A DNA stretch of 64,000 bases, taken from positions 17,214 to 81,213 of the forward strand of contig DATHAO010000055.1 in assembly GCA_035296625.1 (NCBI GenBank). Reading direction: 5' to 3'. The notes under the pieces are model-generated. The model worked only from the letters and a program-made list of their open reading frames with translations. It was not told the origin of the DNA and searched no databases. The stretch's first letter is position 1, and each line of letters begins with the position of its first letter. Shown in pieces: positions 16,433 through 23,811 of the stretch. The stretch is from DATCLS01 sp035296625 (GTDB lineage Bacteria > Actinomycetota > Acidimicrobiia > Acidimicrobiales > VFJN01). Position numbers and translations under genes: made by a program.

Positions 16433-16859
16433 GGCTTCTCCTCGGTGGGGGCGGCGTGGGCGAGCACGACGTCGCGTCGGCGGCGGCGGTCGTGGCGCAG
16501 CGCGAGCTGGTGCGTCCGGGTCCACAGGACCCGCCCCGGCGCCGGAGCGCGGGTCCGGTCCTCGCCCCGGTGGAGCCGGGGCGGGCGGCGCCGTCCAGCA
16601 GGCGGGGACGCGGCGCCGGGCGCGTCCTCGCGGCGATCCGGCCTCGAGCGACCAGCGGAGCATCTCGACGTTGCCCGGCGGGCGGCGGCGGACCGGGTCT
16701 CATGCCGCCCCCTCTCCGTCGCCTGTCGTGGCGCTCACCGAGCTGACCGTACGGGAGGTCGGGCCCATGAACGCACCCTTTCGCGTTACCTCCGTGCGGA
16801 ATGATGCTGACACTTTTCTGTCCACCCTGGGGTGCGGGCGTCGCCGGTGGGCCGATCCG
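16433..16859. other. Long leader region of the P-II gene, no confident gene
   Basis: With the hairpin at 16860-16913 this makes a 519-bp gap between the P-II gene and the VOC gene. The half nearest the P-II gene (16433-16700) is Pro/Arg-rich in every frame and does not look coding. The half near 16760-16815 is AT-richer, and on the minus strand contains GGAGG and an AAAGGG followed by a 22-codon ORF (start 16768). The P-II promoter is probably there. Confidence 0.45.
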
Positions 16860-16913
16860 CCCGTTCTGGGGACCGAGTTGGTTGCCGGCAACCGCTTCGG
16901 TCCCCAGAACGGG
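16860..16913. repeat. 54-bp nested palindrome (17-bp perfect arms around a 14-bp perfect palindrome)
   Basis: CCCGTTCTGGGGACCGA (16860-16876) is exactly complementary to TCGGTCCCCAGAACGGG (16897-16913). Between them lies GGTTGCCGGCAACC (16880-16893), itself a perfect palindrome, with three unpaired bases each side. It sits ~40 bases past the stop of the VOC gene on the minus strand. It may be a strong terminator, a protein-binding site, or a mobile repeat unit. Confidence 0.85.
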
Positions 16914-16951
16914 GCCGGGGCGCGACGAGGGGCGGGCGACCAGGACCGGGG

Positions 16952-17308
16952 CTAGGAGACGCAGAACTCGTTGCCCTCGGGGTCGGCCATGACGGTCCAG
17001 GCGTGGCCGTACTCGTCCTTGTCCGCGACGCGCCGGGCGCCGAGGCCGACGAGGCGGTCCACCTCGACCTCGCGGTCGTCGGAGGCGAGGTCGACGTGCA
17101 CGCGGTTCTTGACGGTCTTGGCCTCGGGCACCTTGCTGAAGAAGAAGCTCGGTCCCGCCGCACCATCGCCGGCGCCGGCCTCTCCGATCGATACGAAGAA
17201 GGGCGTGGGGTCCGGGTCGAGAGGGCGGTCGAGGGCCGCCGACCAGAAGCGTGCGACGGCTTCGGGGTCGTCGCAGTCGAACGTCACGTTGTTGAGGCGC
17301 AGGCTCAT
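16952..17308 (-). CDS. VOC (glyoxalase/bleomycin-resistance-like) family protein
   Basis: 118 residues, the size of a single VOC domain. It opens MSLRLNNVTFDCDDPEAVAR and FWSAALDRPLD and closes DEYGHAWTVMADPEGNEFCV, the layout of the actinobacterial glyoxalase-like subfamily with DPEGNEFC at the metal-site end. The start at 17308 has GGAGGAGACACC upstream on the minus strand. Substrate unknown; many of these proteins are uncharacterised. The gene stands alone and is followed by the nested palindrome. Confidence 0.85.
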   Translation of the reverse strand: MSLRLNNVTFDCDDPEAVARFWSAALDRPLDPDPTPFFVSIGEAGAGDGAAGPSFFFSKVPEAKTVKNRVHVDLASDDREVEVDRLVGLGARRVADKDEYGHAWTVMADPEGNEFCVS

Positions 17309-17488
17309 GGTGGTGTCTCCTCCTGGACCGACTGGTGGATTCTGGGCGCGGAACGGGCCGGGGCGTCGGTCACGTGTTACCCGGGGAGCCTGCCGTCTCC
17401 CCCTGGGGGAGGGTCAACGCCGAGCCGTCGGGGCGGGGCGATGGCGTCGCGGTTGGGCGACCGGCTCTCGCGGCGGCACACTCGCGGC

Positions 17489-18025
17489 ATGGACATCGGC
17501 GGGGGTGCGCACGCGACGCTGTTCCTGCCGCCCGATGTCGCCGCGCCGCTCGACCAGATCCGGCGCGTCTTCGATCCCGCCTTCGCCGCGCAGATCGGGT
17601 TGCACGCCACACTGACCTACCCCGACGAGACCCCGCACCCCGGCCTGCTCGCCCAGCGCCTGGACGAGCTGGGGGAGTGGTCGGGCCCGATCCCGCTGCT
17701 GCTCACCGAGGTCGTCCCCTACGGGGAACCGCCGGACCCGCGCCGGGGCCTCCAGGTGCGCACCGACGACGTGTCCGGCGCCTATCTCGGCGCCCGCGCC
17801 CAGCTGCTCGCGCCGCCGTGCACGCCTCACGGGGTCGACGAGGCCGTGCCCCACATCACGCTGGTCCACCCGATCACCTCCCAGCGGGGGCCCGAGGCCT
17901 GGGCTGCTCTGGCCGGCCGGCGCATCGACACCGAGGTCACGATCGAGCGGGTGGCGCTCGTGGCGTGGGACGGCGCCGGGTGGCCGTCGTCGAAGGTGGT
18001 CCGCCTCACCGGCGGGCCCTGGTAG
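17489..18025 (+). CDS. 2H phosphoesterase family (2'-5' RNA ligase-like) protein
   Basis: 178 residues. Two H-x-T motifs mark the 2H phosphoesterase fold: LHATLTYP near residue 36 and PHITLVHP near residue 117. Family members hydrolyse or form 2',3'-cyclic and 2'-5' phosphodiester bonds in RNA or nucleotides. The ATG at 17489 begins MDIGGGAHATLFLPPD; an in-frame ATG at 17441 follows GGGGCGGGGC and would add 16 residues, so the start is uncertain. It faces a methyltransferase gene convergently, with a CCCC-TCGTC-GGGG hairpin (18028-18040) between the two stops. Confidence 0.82.
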   Translation: MDIGGGAHATLFLPPDVAAPLDQIRRVFDPAFAAQIGLHATLTYPDETPHPGLLAQRLDELGEWSGPIPLLLTEVVPYGEPPDPRRGLQVRTDDVSGAYLGARAQLLAPPCTPHGVDEAVPHITLVHPITSQRGPEAWAALAGRRIDTEVTIERVALVAWDGAGWPSSKVVRLTGGPW

Positions 18026-18045
18026 CGCCCCTCGTCGGGGGGTCG

Positions 18046-18870
18046 TCACGGCCGGGCGAGCAGCTCGCCGTTGATGATCACGAAGACCCCGTCCGGCCCC
18101 TCGGCCCAGGCGTGCCAGGCGGCCGCGATGTCGGCCAGCTCGGTGGCCGTCGCCACGCCGTAGGACACGGCCTGGTGGGCCACCGACGACGACACGATGC
18201 GCTCGGCCCACATGGCGGCCCACCAGCGACGGTCGTCGGGTGTGGCGAAGGTCCAGGTCGACGTCGTGAACGTGGTGTCGGTCAACCCCGCAGCCCGTGC
18301 CCACACCGGTAGATGCCGGGCGGCGGCCGCGTCGGCCCCGTTCCGTTGCGTCACCGCCAGGTACACCTCGAGCCAGCGGTCGAGCCCCGGGGAGTCCGGC
18401 GCCCAGGTCATCGCCGGGTAGTCGGCGTCGCGCACGGCGACGAGCCCGCCGGGGCGGACGAGCCCGGCCATGGCCCGCAGGGCCCCCACCGGGTCGCGGA
18501 GGTGCTGGAGCACCTGGTGCGCGTGCACGACGTCGAAGCCGCCCGCTCCATCGGGACCGGCTGCGAGCTCGAGCGACCGGAAGTCGCCCACGGCGAACGA
18601 GACGTTCGCCACGCCGGCCTCCTCGGCGTGCGCGCGTGCCCGGTCGACCACGTCGGCCGCCACGTCGACGCCGACCACGCGCCCCGGCGCGACGCGCCGT
18701 GCCAGGTCCACGGTCAGGGTGCCCGGACCGCAGCCCACGTCGAGCAGCGAGGTCCCGGGGGTCAGGTGGGGGAGCAGGTAGGCGGCCGAGTTGGCCGCGG
18801 TGCGCCAGCGGTGGGACCGCAGGACCGCCTCGCTGTGGCCGTGGGTGTAGACGTCGTCGGTGCCTGCCAT
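18046..18870 (-). CDS. Class I SAM-dependent methyltransferase (UbiE/ArsM-like)
   Basis: 274 residues. The SAM-binding signature LLDVGCGPGTLTVDLARRV is near residues 43-61, followed by the acidic ribose-binding loop VVGVDVAADVV, motif II FDVVHAHQVLQHLRDP and motif III LVRPGGLVAVRDADYP. The FDVVHAHQVLQHL wording resembles Streptomyces methyltransferases annotated as UbiE-like. The ATG at 18870 has GAGG nine bases upstream on the minus strand; an in-frame start at 18933 adds 21 unconserved residues. Substrate cannot be told from sequence. Confidence 0.88.
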   Translation of the reverse strand: MAGTDDVYTHGHSEAVLRSHRWRTAANSAAYLLPHLTPGTSLLDVGCGPGTLTVDLARRVAPGRVVGVDVAADVVDRARAHAEEAGVANVSFAVGDFRSLELAAGPDGAGGFDVVHAHQVLQHLRDPVGALRAMAGLVRPGGLVAVRDADYPAMTWAPDSPGLDRWLEVYLAVTQRNGADAAAARHLPVWARAAGLTDTTFTTSTWTFATPDDRRWWAAMWAERIVSSSVAHQAVSYGVATATELADIAAAWHAWAEGPDGVFVIINGELLARP

Positions 18871-18982
18871 CGGCGGCATCCTCGCACCGTCACGGTCGCC
18901 GCCACCCAGCGTTCGGCGCGCCACGTCCGCCAAACCTCGGGGTGGACGGCGGCCAGGCGCAGCGTGGCCGTCGTGCCGGATC

Positions 18983-19022
18983 GTGCCCCGCCGTGCCCCG
19001 CCGCGCCCCGCCGCGCCACGCC
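18983..19022. repeat. 10-bp tandem repeat, four units
   Basis: GTGCCCCGCC at 18983 and 18993, GCGCCCCGCC at 19003 and GCGCCACGCC at 19013. It lies between the divergent methyltransferase and YihY genes, upstream of both. A slippage-prone repeat in a promoter region could vary in copy number. Confidence 0.85.
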
Positions 19023-19106
19023 GCGGACCCCCCAGAGGCGACCTCCGACCGGGCGGCCGTGACGCAGCGCGTGTGTAAGCACGCGGTGCGTGGGTAGCCC
19101 GGCCGC

Positions 19107-20105
19107 ATGGCTTCGATCACGTCCTTCCTTCGGGGCAACCACGAGGACGACCGCGGACGCACCGCCGATCGACCGACCGAGATCCCGGCGCGCGGCTGGA
19201 AGGACGTGCTGACCCGCGTGAAGGCCGACATCAAGCGCGACGACGTGACCCTGCTGTCGGCCGGCGTGGCGTTCTACGCCCTCCTGTCGCTGGTGCCGGG
19301 CCTGGTTGCGCTCGTCTCGGTCTACGGGCTGGTGGCCGACCCGGCCGACATCCAGCGCAACATCGACGACATGCTCGCTGCCGCCCCCAAGGAGGTGCAG
19401 GAGCTGGTGTCGTCCCAGCTGTCCGACATCGTCGAGAGCTCGCCCAGCGGCCTGCGCCTGGGTGCCCTCGTCGGTCTCGTCGTCGCGCTGTGGTCGGCCT
19501 CGTCCGGCGTGAAGAACCTGATGACGGCGGTCAACCGGGCGTACCACGAGGACGAGACCCGGGGCTTCTTCAAGCTGCGGGGTACCGCCATCTTCCTCAC
19601 GATCGCCCTCGTGGCGATCGGTGCGGTCGGCCTGGGAGTCGTCGTGGCGCCGGCCGCCCTCGACTCCGGCGGTGCGCTCGGCGTGGCGCGCGACGTCCTC
19701 GGGATCGTCCGCTGGCCGATCGCCGCCCTGCTCATCCTGGTCGGCCTGGCGCTGATCTACCGGTTCGGCCCGGACCGCGACAACCCGCGCTGGGGCTGGG
19801 CCTCGACCGGGGCGATCGTCGCCGCCGTCCTGTGGCTGGCGGCCTCGATCGGCTTCTCGTTCTACACGGCGAACTTCGGCAGCTACAACGAGACCTACGG
19901 GGCCCTCGGCGCAATCGTGGTCGTGATGCTGTGGCTCTGGATCAGCGCCTTCGCCATCATCACCGGGGCCGAGCTGAACGGTGAGAGCGAGCGCCAGACG
20001 GTCTCCGACACCACCACCGGTGGGTCGAAGCCGCTCGGCGAGCGCGACGCCTACGCAGCCGACACGATCGGACCGGAGGCCGGCGAGGTGTCCGACCGCA
20101 GCTGA
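19107..20105 (+). CDS. YihY/UPF0761 family inner-membrane protein
   Basis: 332 residues. The N-terminal soluble stretch holds KADIKRDDVTLLSAGVAFYA, the family hallmark, followed by LLSLVPGLVALVSVYGLV. Six membrane segments follow, including LGALVGLVVALWSASSGVKN, with LMTAVNRAYHEDETRGFFKL between segments and YNETYGALGAIVVVMLWLW near the end. The VALWSAS-x-G and NxxY patterns are typical of this family (formerly called ribonuclease BN, which was an error). Function is unknown; roles in envelope or lipid transport have been proposed. The C-terminal ~50 residues are hydrophilic. Confidence 0.92.
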   Translation: MASITSFLRGNHEDDRGRTADRPTEIPARGWKDVLTRVKADIKRDDVTLLSAGVAFYALLSLVPGLVALVSVYGLVADPADIQRNIDDMLAAAPKEVQELVSSQLSDIVESSPSGLRLGALVGLVVALWSASSGVKNLMTAVNRAYHEDETRGFFKLRGTAIFLTIALVAIGAVGLGVVVAPAALDSGGALGVARDVLGIVRWPIAALLILVGLALIYRFGPDRDNPRWGWASTGAIVAAVLWLAASIGFSFYTANFGSYNETYGALGAIVVVMLWLWISAFAIITGAELNGESERQTVSDTTTGGSKPLGERDAYAADTIGPEAGEVSDRS

Positions 20106-20175
20106 CGGACCCACCGCCGCGGGTCGTCCGGGGCCCACTCGCCGCCCGCCCGCCGGTCGGGGCCGGGTGAGGGGG

Positions 20176-20784
20176 TCAGGAGGCCGGGGTCACCGGGCGG
20201 TGGGCCCGGACCAGCGTGTCCAGCGCGGGCCGGTCGGCGCCGTCCACCGGTCGCTCGACCGTCTCGGCCCGCTCGATCACGAGGCCGGGCAGCAGGGCGG
20301 TCACCGTCGCCGGATCGAGCAGAACGGTGGGGTCCTGCGGCCCGCCCACGCCCTCGGCGATGTTGCGGCGGTCGTGGCCCACGACGAGCACGGTCCCGCC
20401 GGGAGCGACGGCCGGCAACACCGGGCCGAGCGCCGCCGCCAGCTCGTCGGCGTCCAGCTGCAGGTAGGCGATCACCACGAGGTCGAAGGGGCCGGGTGGG
20501 TCCCACGTCGTGACGTCGGCCTCCACCCAGGTGACGGCGTCGCCCCGAGGTGCGGCGCCTGCCAGGCGCCGTCCCTTGCCGAGGGCCACGGCCGAGAAGT
20601 CCGCGGCGACGACCCGCCAGCCCCGGCCGGCGAGCCACAGGGCGTTGCGTCCCTCACCGCAGGCCAGGTCGAGGGCCCGTCCCGGCGGGAGGTCGGCGGT
20701 CTGGTCGGCCACCAGGCGGTTCGGGCCGGCCGACCAGACGAGCTCGACGGCGGCGTAGCGGCGGTCCCAGTCCTCGGCCCGCAC
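20176..20784 (-). CDS. Class I SAM-dependent methyltransferase (TehB-like)
   Basis: 202 residues from the GTG at 20784. Motif I is RALDLACGEGRNALWLAGRG, followed by WRVVAADFSAVALGKGRRLA and motif II FDLVVIAYLQLDADELAAAL, then VAPGGTVLVVGHD. The ACGEGRNALWLA wording matches the group around TehB and thiopurine-type methyltransferases. The GTG lies four bases after the DinB stop codon, so the two are one transcription unit. An upstream in-frame ATG at 20820 would overlap the DinB gene by 32 bases. Substrate unknown. Confidence 0.88.
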   Translation of the reverse strand: MRAEDWDRRYAAVELVWSAGPNRLVADQTADLPPGRALDLACGEGRNALWLAGRGWRVVAADFSAVALGKGRRLAGAAPRGDAVTWVEADVTTWDPPGPFDLVVIAYLQLDADELAAALGPVLPAVAPGGTVLVVGHDRRNIAEGVGGPQDPTVLLDPATVTALLPGLVIERAETVERPVDGADRPALDTLVRAHRPVTPAS

Positions 20785-20788
20785 GGCG

Positions 20789-21304
20789 TCACTCGCCCGT
20801 GACGCCGTCGATGCTTTCACGGAGGAGGTCGGCGTGGCCGTTGTGGCGGGCCGTCTCCTCGATCATGTGCAGCACGATCCACCGGGCGCTGAAGCGCTCC
20901 CCGGTGCGCCGGCTCTGGTTGACCGACAGCGTGCCCAGGTCGCCCACCTCGGCGAGTGCCGCCCGGCTCCGGGCGCATGCGTCGTCGTACAGCCCGAACA
21001 CGTACGCCGGGTCGTCGCCGGGAGCGCTGGTCAACTCCCAGTCCTCGTCGTCGTCCCACGGGGCGCTGGCCCAGGGCTCGGCGCGGGGCCGACCGAGCAT
21101 GATGTGGCCGAACCAGTGGTCCTCGTTGAGCGCCGCGTGCTTCACGAGGCCGATCAGCGTGAGCGTCGACGGAGGGTGGGTGCGGGCCAGCTGCTCACGG
21201 TCGAGGCCCGCGGCCTTCCCGACCAGGGTGGCGCGGTGGAAGTCGAGGAACTGGCCGAGCATGGCGAGCTCGGGGGCCTGGGTGTCGGGGTCGGTGCGGT
21301 CCAC
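20789..21304 (-). CDS. DinB/DUF664 family four-helix metal-binding protein
   Basis: 171 residues. Family landmarks are LGQFLDFHRATLVGKAAGLD, then STLTLIGLVKHAALNEDHWF with the first metal-ligand His region, and WIVLHMIEETARHNGHADLL with further His ligands, ending LRESIDGVTGE. These proteins are usually bacillithiol/mycothiol-dependent transferases or hydrolases; in actinobacteria mycothiol would be expected. It starts at a GTG at 21304 and runs directly into the methyltransferase gene. Confidence 0.88.
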   Translation of the reverse strand: MDRTDPDTQAPELAMLGQFLDFHRATLVGKAAGLDREQLARTHPPSTLTLIGLVKHAALNEDHWFGHIMLGRPRAEPWASAPWDDDEDWELTSAPGDDPAYVFGLYDDACARSRAALAEVGDLGTLSVNQSRRTGERFSARWIVLHMIEETARHNGHADLLRESIDGVTGE

Positions 21305-21430
21305 TGGCGCGGAGGCTACCGACCCCGGGGCACCATCCGCCCCGGGCCCCGGGCCCCGGGTCCAGGTCAGGCGCCCGGTGCTCGACGACCGCGGAGCACG
21401 GCGCTGGCGCCCGGCGGCAGCCCGAAGTCG

Positions 21431-21490
21431 AGCCCGTGTCGGGCTTCTGGCAGCGCTAGATGCCGACGGGCGAAGGAACCGCTGCCAGAA
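21431..21490. terminator. Two overlapping hairpins between VOC and DinB genes
   Basis: AGCCCG (21431-21436) pairs with CGGGCT (21440-21445) around a 3-base loop. TTCTGGCAGCG (21445-21455) pairs perfectly with CGCTGCCAGAA (21480-21490). The two stems share base 21445. The second has the same TTCTGG...CCAGAA edge as the palindrome at 16860-16913. They follow the stop of the minus-strand VOC gene (21505), where a terminator is expected. Confidence 0.55.
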
Positions 21491-21504
21491 CGGCGCGCGA
21501 ATGC

Positions 21505-21894
21505 TTACGGTCGTCGGTCGGCGTACGAGCGGAACTCGACCATCAGGCCGTCGGGATCCCGCACGTAGACCGACTCGCCGTCGCCCCGTGCCCCGTAGCG
21601 CGGTCCGGCGTCGATGACCTCGAGCTCGTCGGCCAGGGCCCGGCGGTCGGTCTCGCTGACCACGAAGCAGATGTGGTCGAGGTGCCCGCGCCCGGTGCCG
21701 TCGTCCCATCCGTGGGGGATGATGTCGATGATCGTGGCGGCGTCGACCCGCAGCGACGGGAACGGGGCCTCGCCGCTGCGCCACTCGTCGATGCGGACGC
21801 CGTCGAGCCCGGCGTGCCGGCCGTACCAGGCGAGCGTCTTCTCGACGTCGTCGACGATCAGGACGATGTGGTCGAGCGCCAGGGCGGTGGCCAT
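21505..21894 (-). CDS. VOC (glyoxalase/dioxygenase-like) family protein
   Basis: 129 residues. A single VOC domain with metal-ligand positions intact: LDHIVLIVDDVEKTLAWYG with His near residue 9, HLDHICFVV with the second His, and GLMVEFRSY with the terminal Glu. RDPDGLMVEF is a very typical family ending. The ATG at 21894 follows GAGGAGGAC on the minus strand. The intact H-H-E set suggests a metal-dependent enzyme or an antibiotic-binding protein; the substrate cannot be told. Confidence 0.9.
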   Translation of the reverse strand: MATALALDHIVLIVDDVEKTLAWYGRHAGLDGVRIDEWRSGEAPFPSLRVDAATIIDIIPHGWDDGTGRGHLDHICFVVSETDRRALADELEVIDAGPRYGARGDGESVYVRDPDGLMVEFRSYADRRP

Positions 21895-22052
21895 GGGCGG
21901 TCCTCCTCGGGGCGTCGGGGCGGCACCCGGGCGGGGCGCCCGCGCCCATCCCACCCCACGCCGGTCGAGACGTCCAGGCGATCGGCCGGGAACCCGGGCA
22001 GCCACGCCGATCGTCACACCCGCCGACAGCGGTGGTCGGAGGAGAAGGCGAC

Positions 22053-23222
22053 ATGGCGAGACGACGGTTCGTGGCGGCGGTGGCGATGGCCCTGCCCGTG
22101 GCGGTGGTGCTGGCCGACCCGGCCGGCGCCTGCGGTGGCCTGGTCGGGGAGAACGGCACGATCGAGCTGACCCGCACGACGACGCTGGCGGCCTACACCG
22201 ATGGCGTGGAGCGGTACGTGACGGCGTTCGAGTTCAGCGGCGAGGGCGAATCGGTGGGCTCCATCGTGCCCCTGCCCGACGTGCCCACCGACGTGACGCG
22301 GGCCGGCGATTGGACGTTGCAGCGCCTCGCCCAGGAGGTGGCGCCGCCCGCGGTCCGGGCGCGCGGTGCCGAGGAGCTGGCGCTGACGGCCCAGGACGCC
22401 GAGGTGGTGCTCGAGACACAGGTCGACGCGCTCGACACCACCGTGCTGCGGGGGGGCGGCGACGAGGTGGGCCGGTGGGCCCTCGAGAACGGCTTCCTGC
22501 TCACGCCGGACGCACCCGAGGTGCTGGACCACTACGCCCGGCGCAGCCCCGTGTTCATGGCCGCCAGGTTCGACGCCCAGCGGGCCGAGGACCTCGGCCA
22601 GGGCGCCGGTGACAGCACGCCGATCATGGCCACGATCCCCACCGACGACCCGTGGGTGCCGGTCCACATCCTCGGACTGGGCCTCGACGACGAGCGGGCG
22701 GTCGAGGCCGACGTGTTCCTGCTCACCGACGAGGAGCCGCAGCTGCTGGCCGGCGGCGACGGCCTCACCGTGGCGCGCAGCGAGCAGGCGTCGCCGTCCC
22801 TGCTCGCCGACCTGCGCTCGGACGTGGGCATGGCGTGGGTACCTCGCGACATGTGGCTGTCCTACCTGCAGCTCGACGCCCCGGCGGGCGAGTTGGACTA
22901 CGACCTGGCCGTGTCGACCACCCCGGGCGTCGAGCCCTCGCTGGCCGATGCCGGCGTGGACGAGCCGGCGGCCGCCGCCCCGGTCCCGGAGGGCGACGGC
23001 GGGAGCAACGCCACGCCGTGGCCGCTGGTGGCCGCGGTGGCCGGGGGCCTCGTGCTCGCCGGGGGAGTCGTCGTGGCCCGCCGCCGCTCGCTCTCACCGG
23101 CGGCCGCGCCGGCGTCGCCGTCGGCACGGGCGGCCGCGCCGGCGTCGCCGTCGGCACCGACGGTCGGCCTGGTTTCGCCGTCGGCACCGACGGTCCCGCC
23201 GGCGTCGGGGAACCGGTCGTGA
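22053..23222 (+). CDS. DUF2330 family secreted, membrane-anchored protein
   Basis: 389 residues. Signal peptide MARRRFVAAVAMALPVAVVL followed by ACGGLV, the diagnostic DUF2330 start. Next come the family landmarks TTTLAAYTDGVERYVTAFEF and SVGSIVPLPDVPTDVTRAGD, then WTLQRLAQEVAPP. A transmembrane segment near the C terminus (WPLVAAVAGGLVLAGGVVVA) is followed by a cytoplasmic tail of short AAPASPSA repeats encoded by a ~30-bp duplicated unit near 23099-23160. The ribosome-binding site GGAGGAGAAGG precedes the ATG. It overlaps the cupredoxin gene by four bases. DUF2330 function is unknown. Confidence 0.88.
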   Translation: MARRRFVAAVAMALPVAVVLADPAGACGGLVGENGTIELTRTTTLAAYTDGVERYVTAFEFSGEGESVGSIVPLPDVPTDVTRAGDWTLQRLAQEVAPPAVRARGAEELALTAQDAEVVLETQVDALDTTVLRGGGDEVGRWALENGFLLTPDAPEVLDHYARRSPVFMAARFDAQRAEDLGQGAGDSTPIMATIPTDDPWVPVHILGLGLDDERAVEADVFLLTDEEPQLLAGGDGLTVARSEQASPSLLADLRSDVGMAWVPRDMWLSYLQLDAPAGELDYDLAVSTTPGVEPSLADAGVDEPAAAAPVPEGDGGSNATPWPLVAAVAGGLVLAGGVVVARRRSLSPAAAPASPSARAAAPASPSAPTVGLVSPSAPTVPPASGNRS

Positions 23223-23713
23223 CCCCGGTCCCGCAGCCGCGGGCTCGAAGGCGGCGGGTGGCGGCCAGGATCGTGCTGGCCGCCGGCGCCCTCGCCGCGT
23301 GCGGGGTCGGGGCGGCGGCCGGACCGGCCGGCCAGGGCGGACAGGCCGGCGAGCTCGGGAGCACCCCGCCGCTCGGACCCGGCACCGTCACCGTCGAGCT
23401 GGGCGTCGCGCACTCGGCGTTCACGGGCGGCGACGTCCGGGTCGTCGCGGGCACCACCGTGCGGTTCGTGCTTGACAACGGTGACCCGATCGGCCACGAG
23501 CTGATCGTCGGACCGCCGGAGGTCCATGCCCGCCACGCCACCGGCCACGAGGCATCGCACCCGCCGGTGCCCGGCGAGGTCTCCGTGGGCCCGAACGGCC
23601 GGGCCGAGACGACCTACACCTTCGACGAGCCCGGCACGGTCGAGTACGCCTGCCACCTGCCCGGGCACTACGCCTACGGCATGCACGGCGAGATCGCGGT
23701 CGTCCCCGCCTGA
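23219..23713 (+). CDS. Exported cupredoxin (blue-copper-like) protein, probable lipoprotein
   Basis: 164 residues from a GTG that overlaps the DUF2330 stop (GTGA). An Arg-rich N terminus precedes a hydrophobic stretch ending LAAC, a lipobox with Cys near residue 28. The cupredoxin fold (~55-164) has all type-1 copper ligands: His in GHELIV and the Cys, His and Met of EYACHLPGHYAYGMHGEIAV. A His-rich loop (HARHATGHEASHPP) lies between them. Such proteins carry electrons or bind copper outside the membrane. Coupling with DUF2330 suggests the two act together at the cell surface. Confidence 0.88.
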   Translation: MTPVPQPRARRRRVAARIVLAAGALAACGVGAAAGPAGQGGQAGELGSTPPLGPGTVTVELGVAHSAFTGGDVRVVAGTTVRFVLDNGDPIGHELIVGPPEVHARHATGHEASHPPVPGEVSVGPNGRAETTYTFDEPGTVEYACHLPGHYAYGMHGEIAVVPA

Positions 23714-23716
23714 GGA

Positions 23717-23732
23717 GGGCCGCCGCCGGCCC
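23717..23732 (+). terminator. Short hairpin after the cupredoxin gene
   Basis: GGGCC (23717-23721) and GGCCC (23728-23732) pair around a six-base loop, four bases beyond the stop codon. No T-run. Modest support. Confidence 0.4.
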
Positions 23733-23811
23733 CTCGACGGCGCCCCGGCCCGGCCGCGGTCGGACCCCTCACCCGCGGTCGACGCCGGGCGGGCGGCCGG
23801 GGCGACCTACC

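Noticed and set aside
16230..16703. Minus-strand ORF starting with ATGA after a 22-codon ORF
   Set aside because: It runs out of frame through the P-II gene and is Pro/Arg-rich, so is a shadow.
16860..16913. Inverted-repeat transposon remnant (MITE)
   Set aside because: No target-site duplication flanks the arms and the element is only 54 bp; a terminator or binding site is more economical, though more copies would reopen this.
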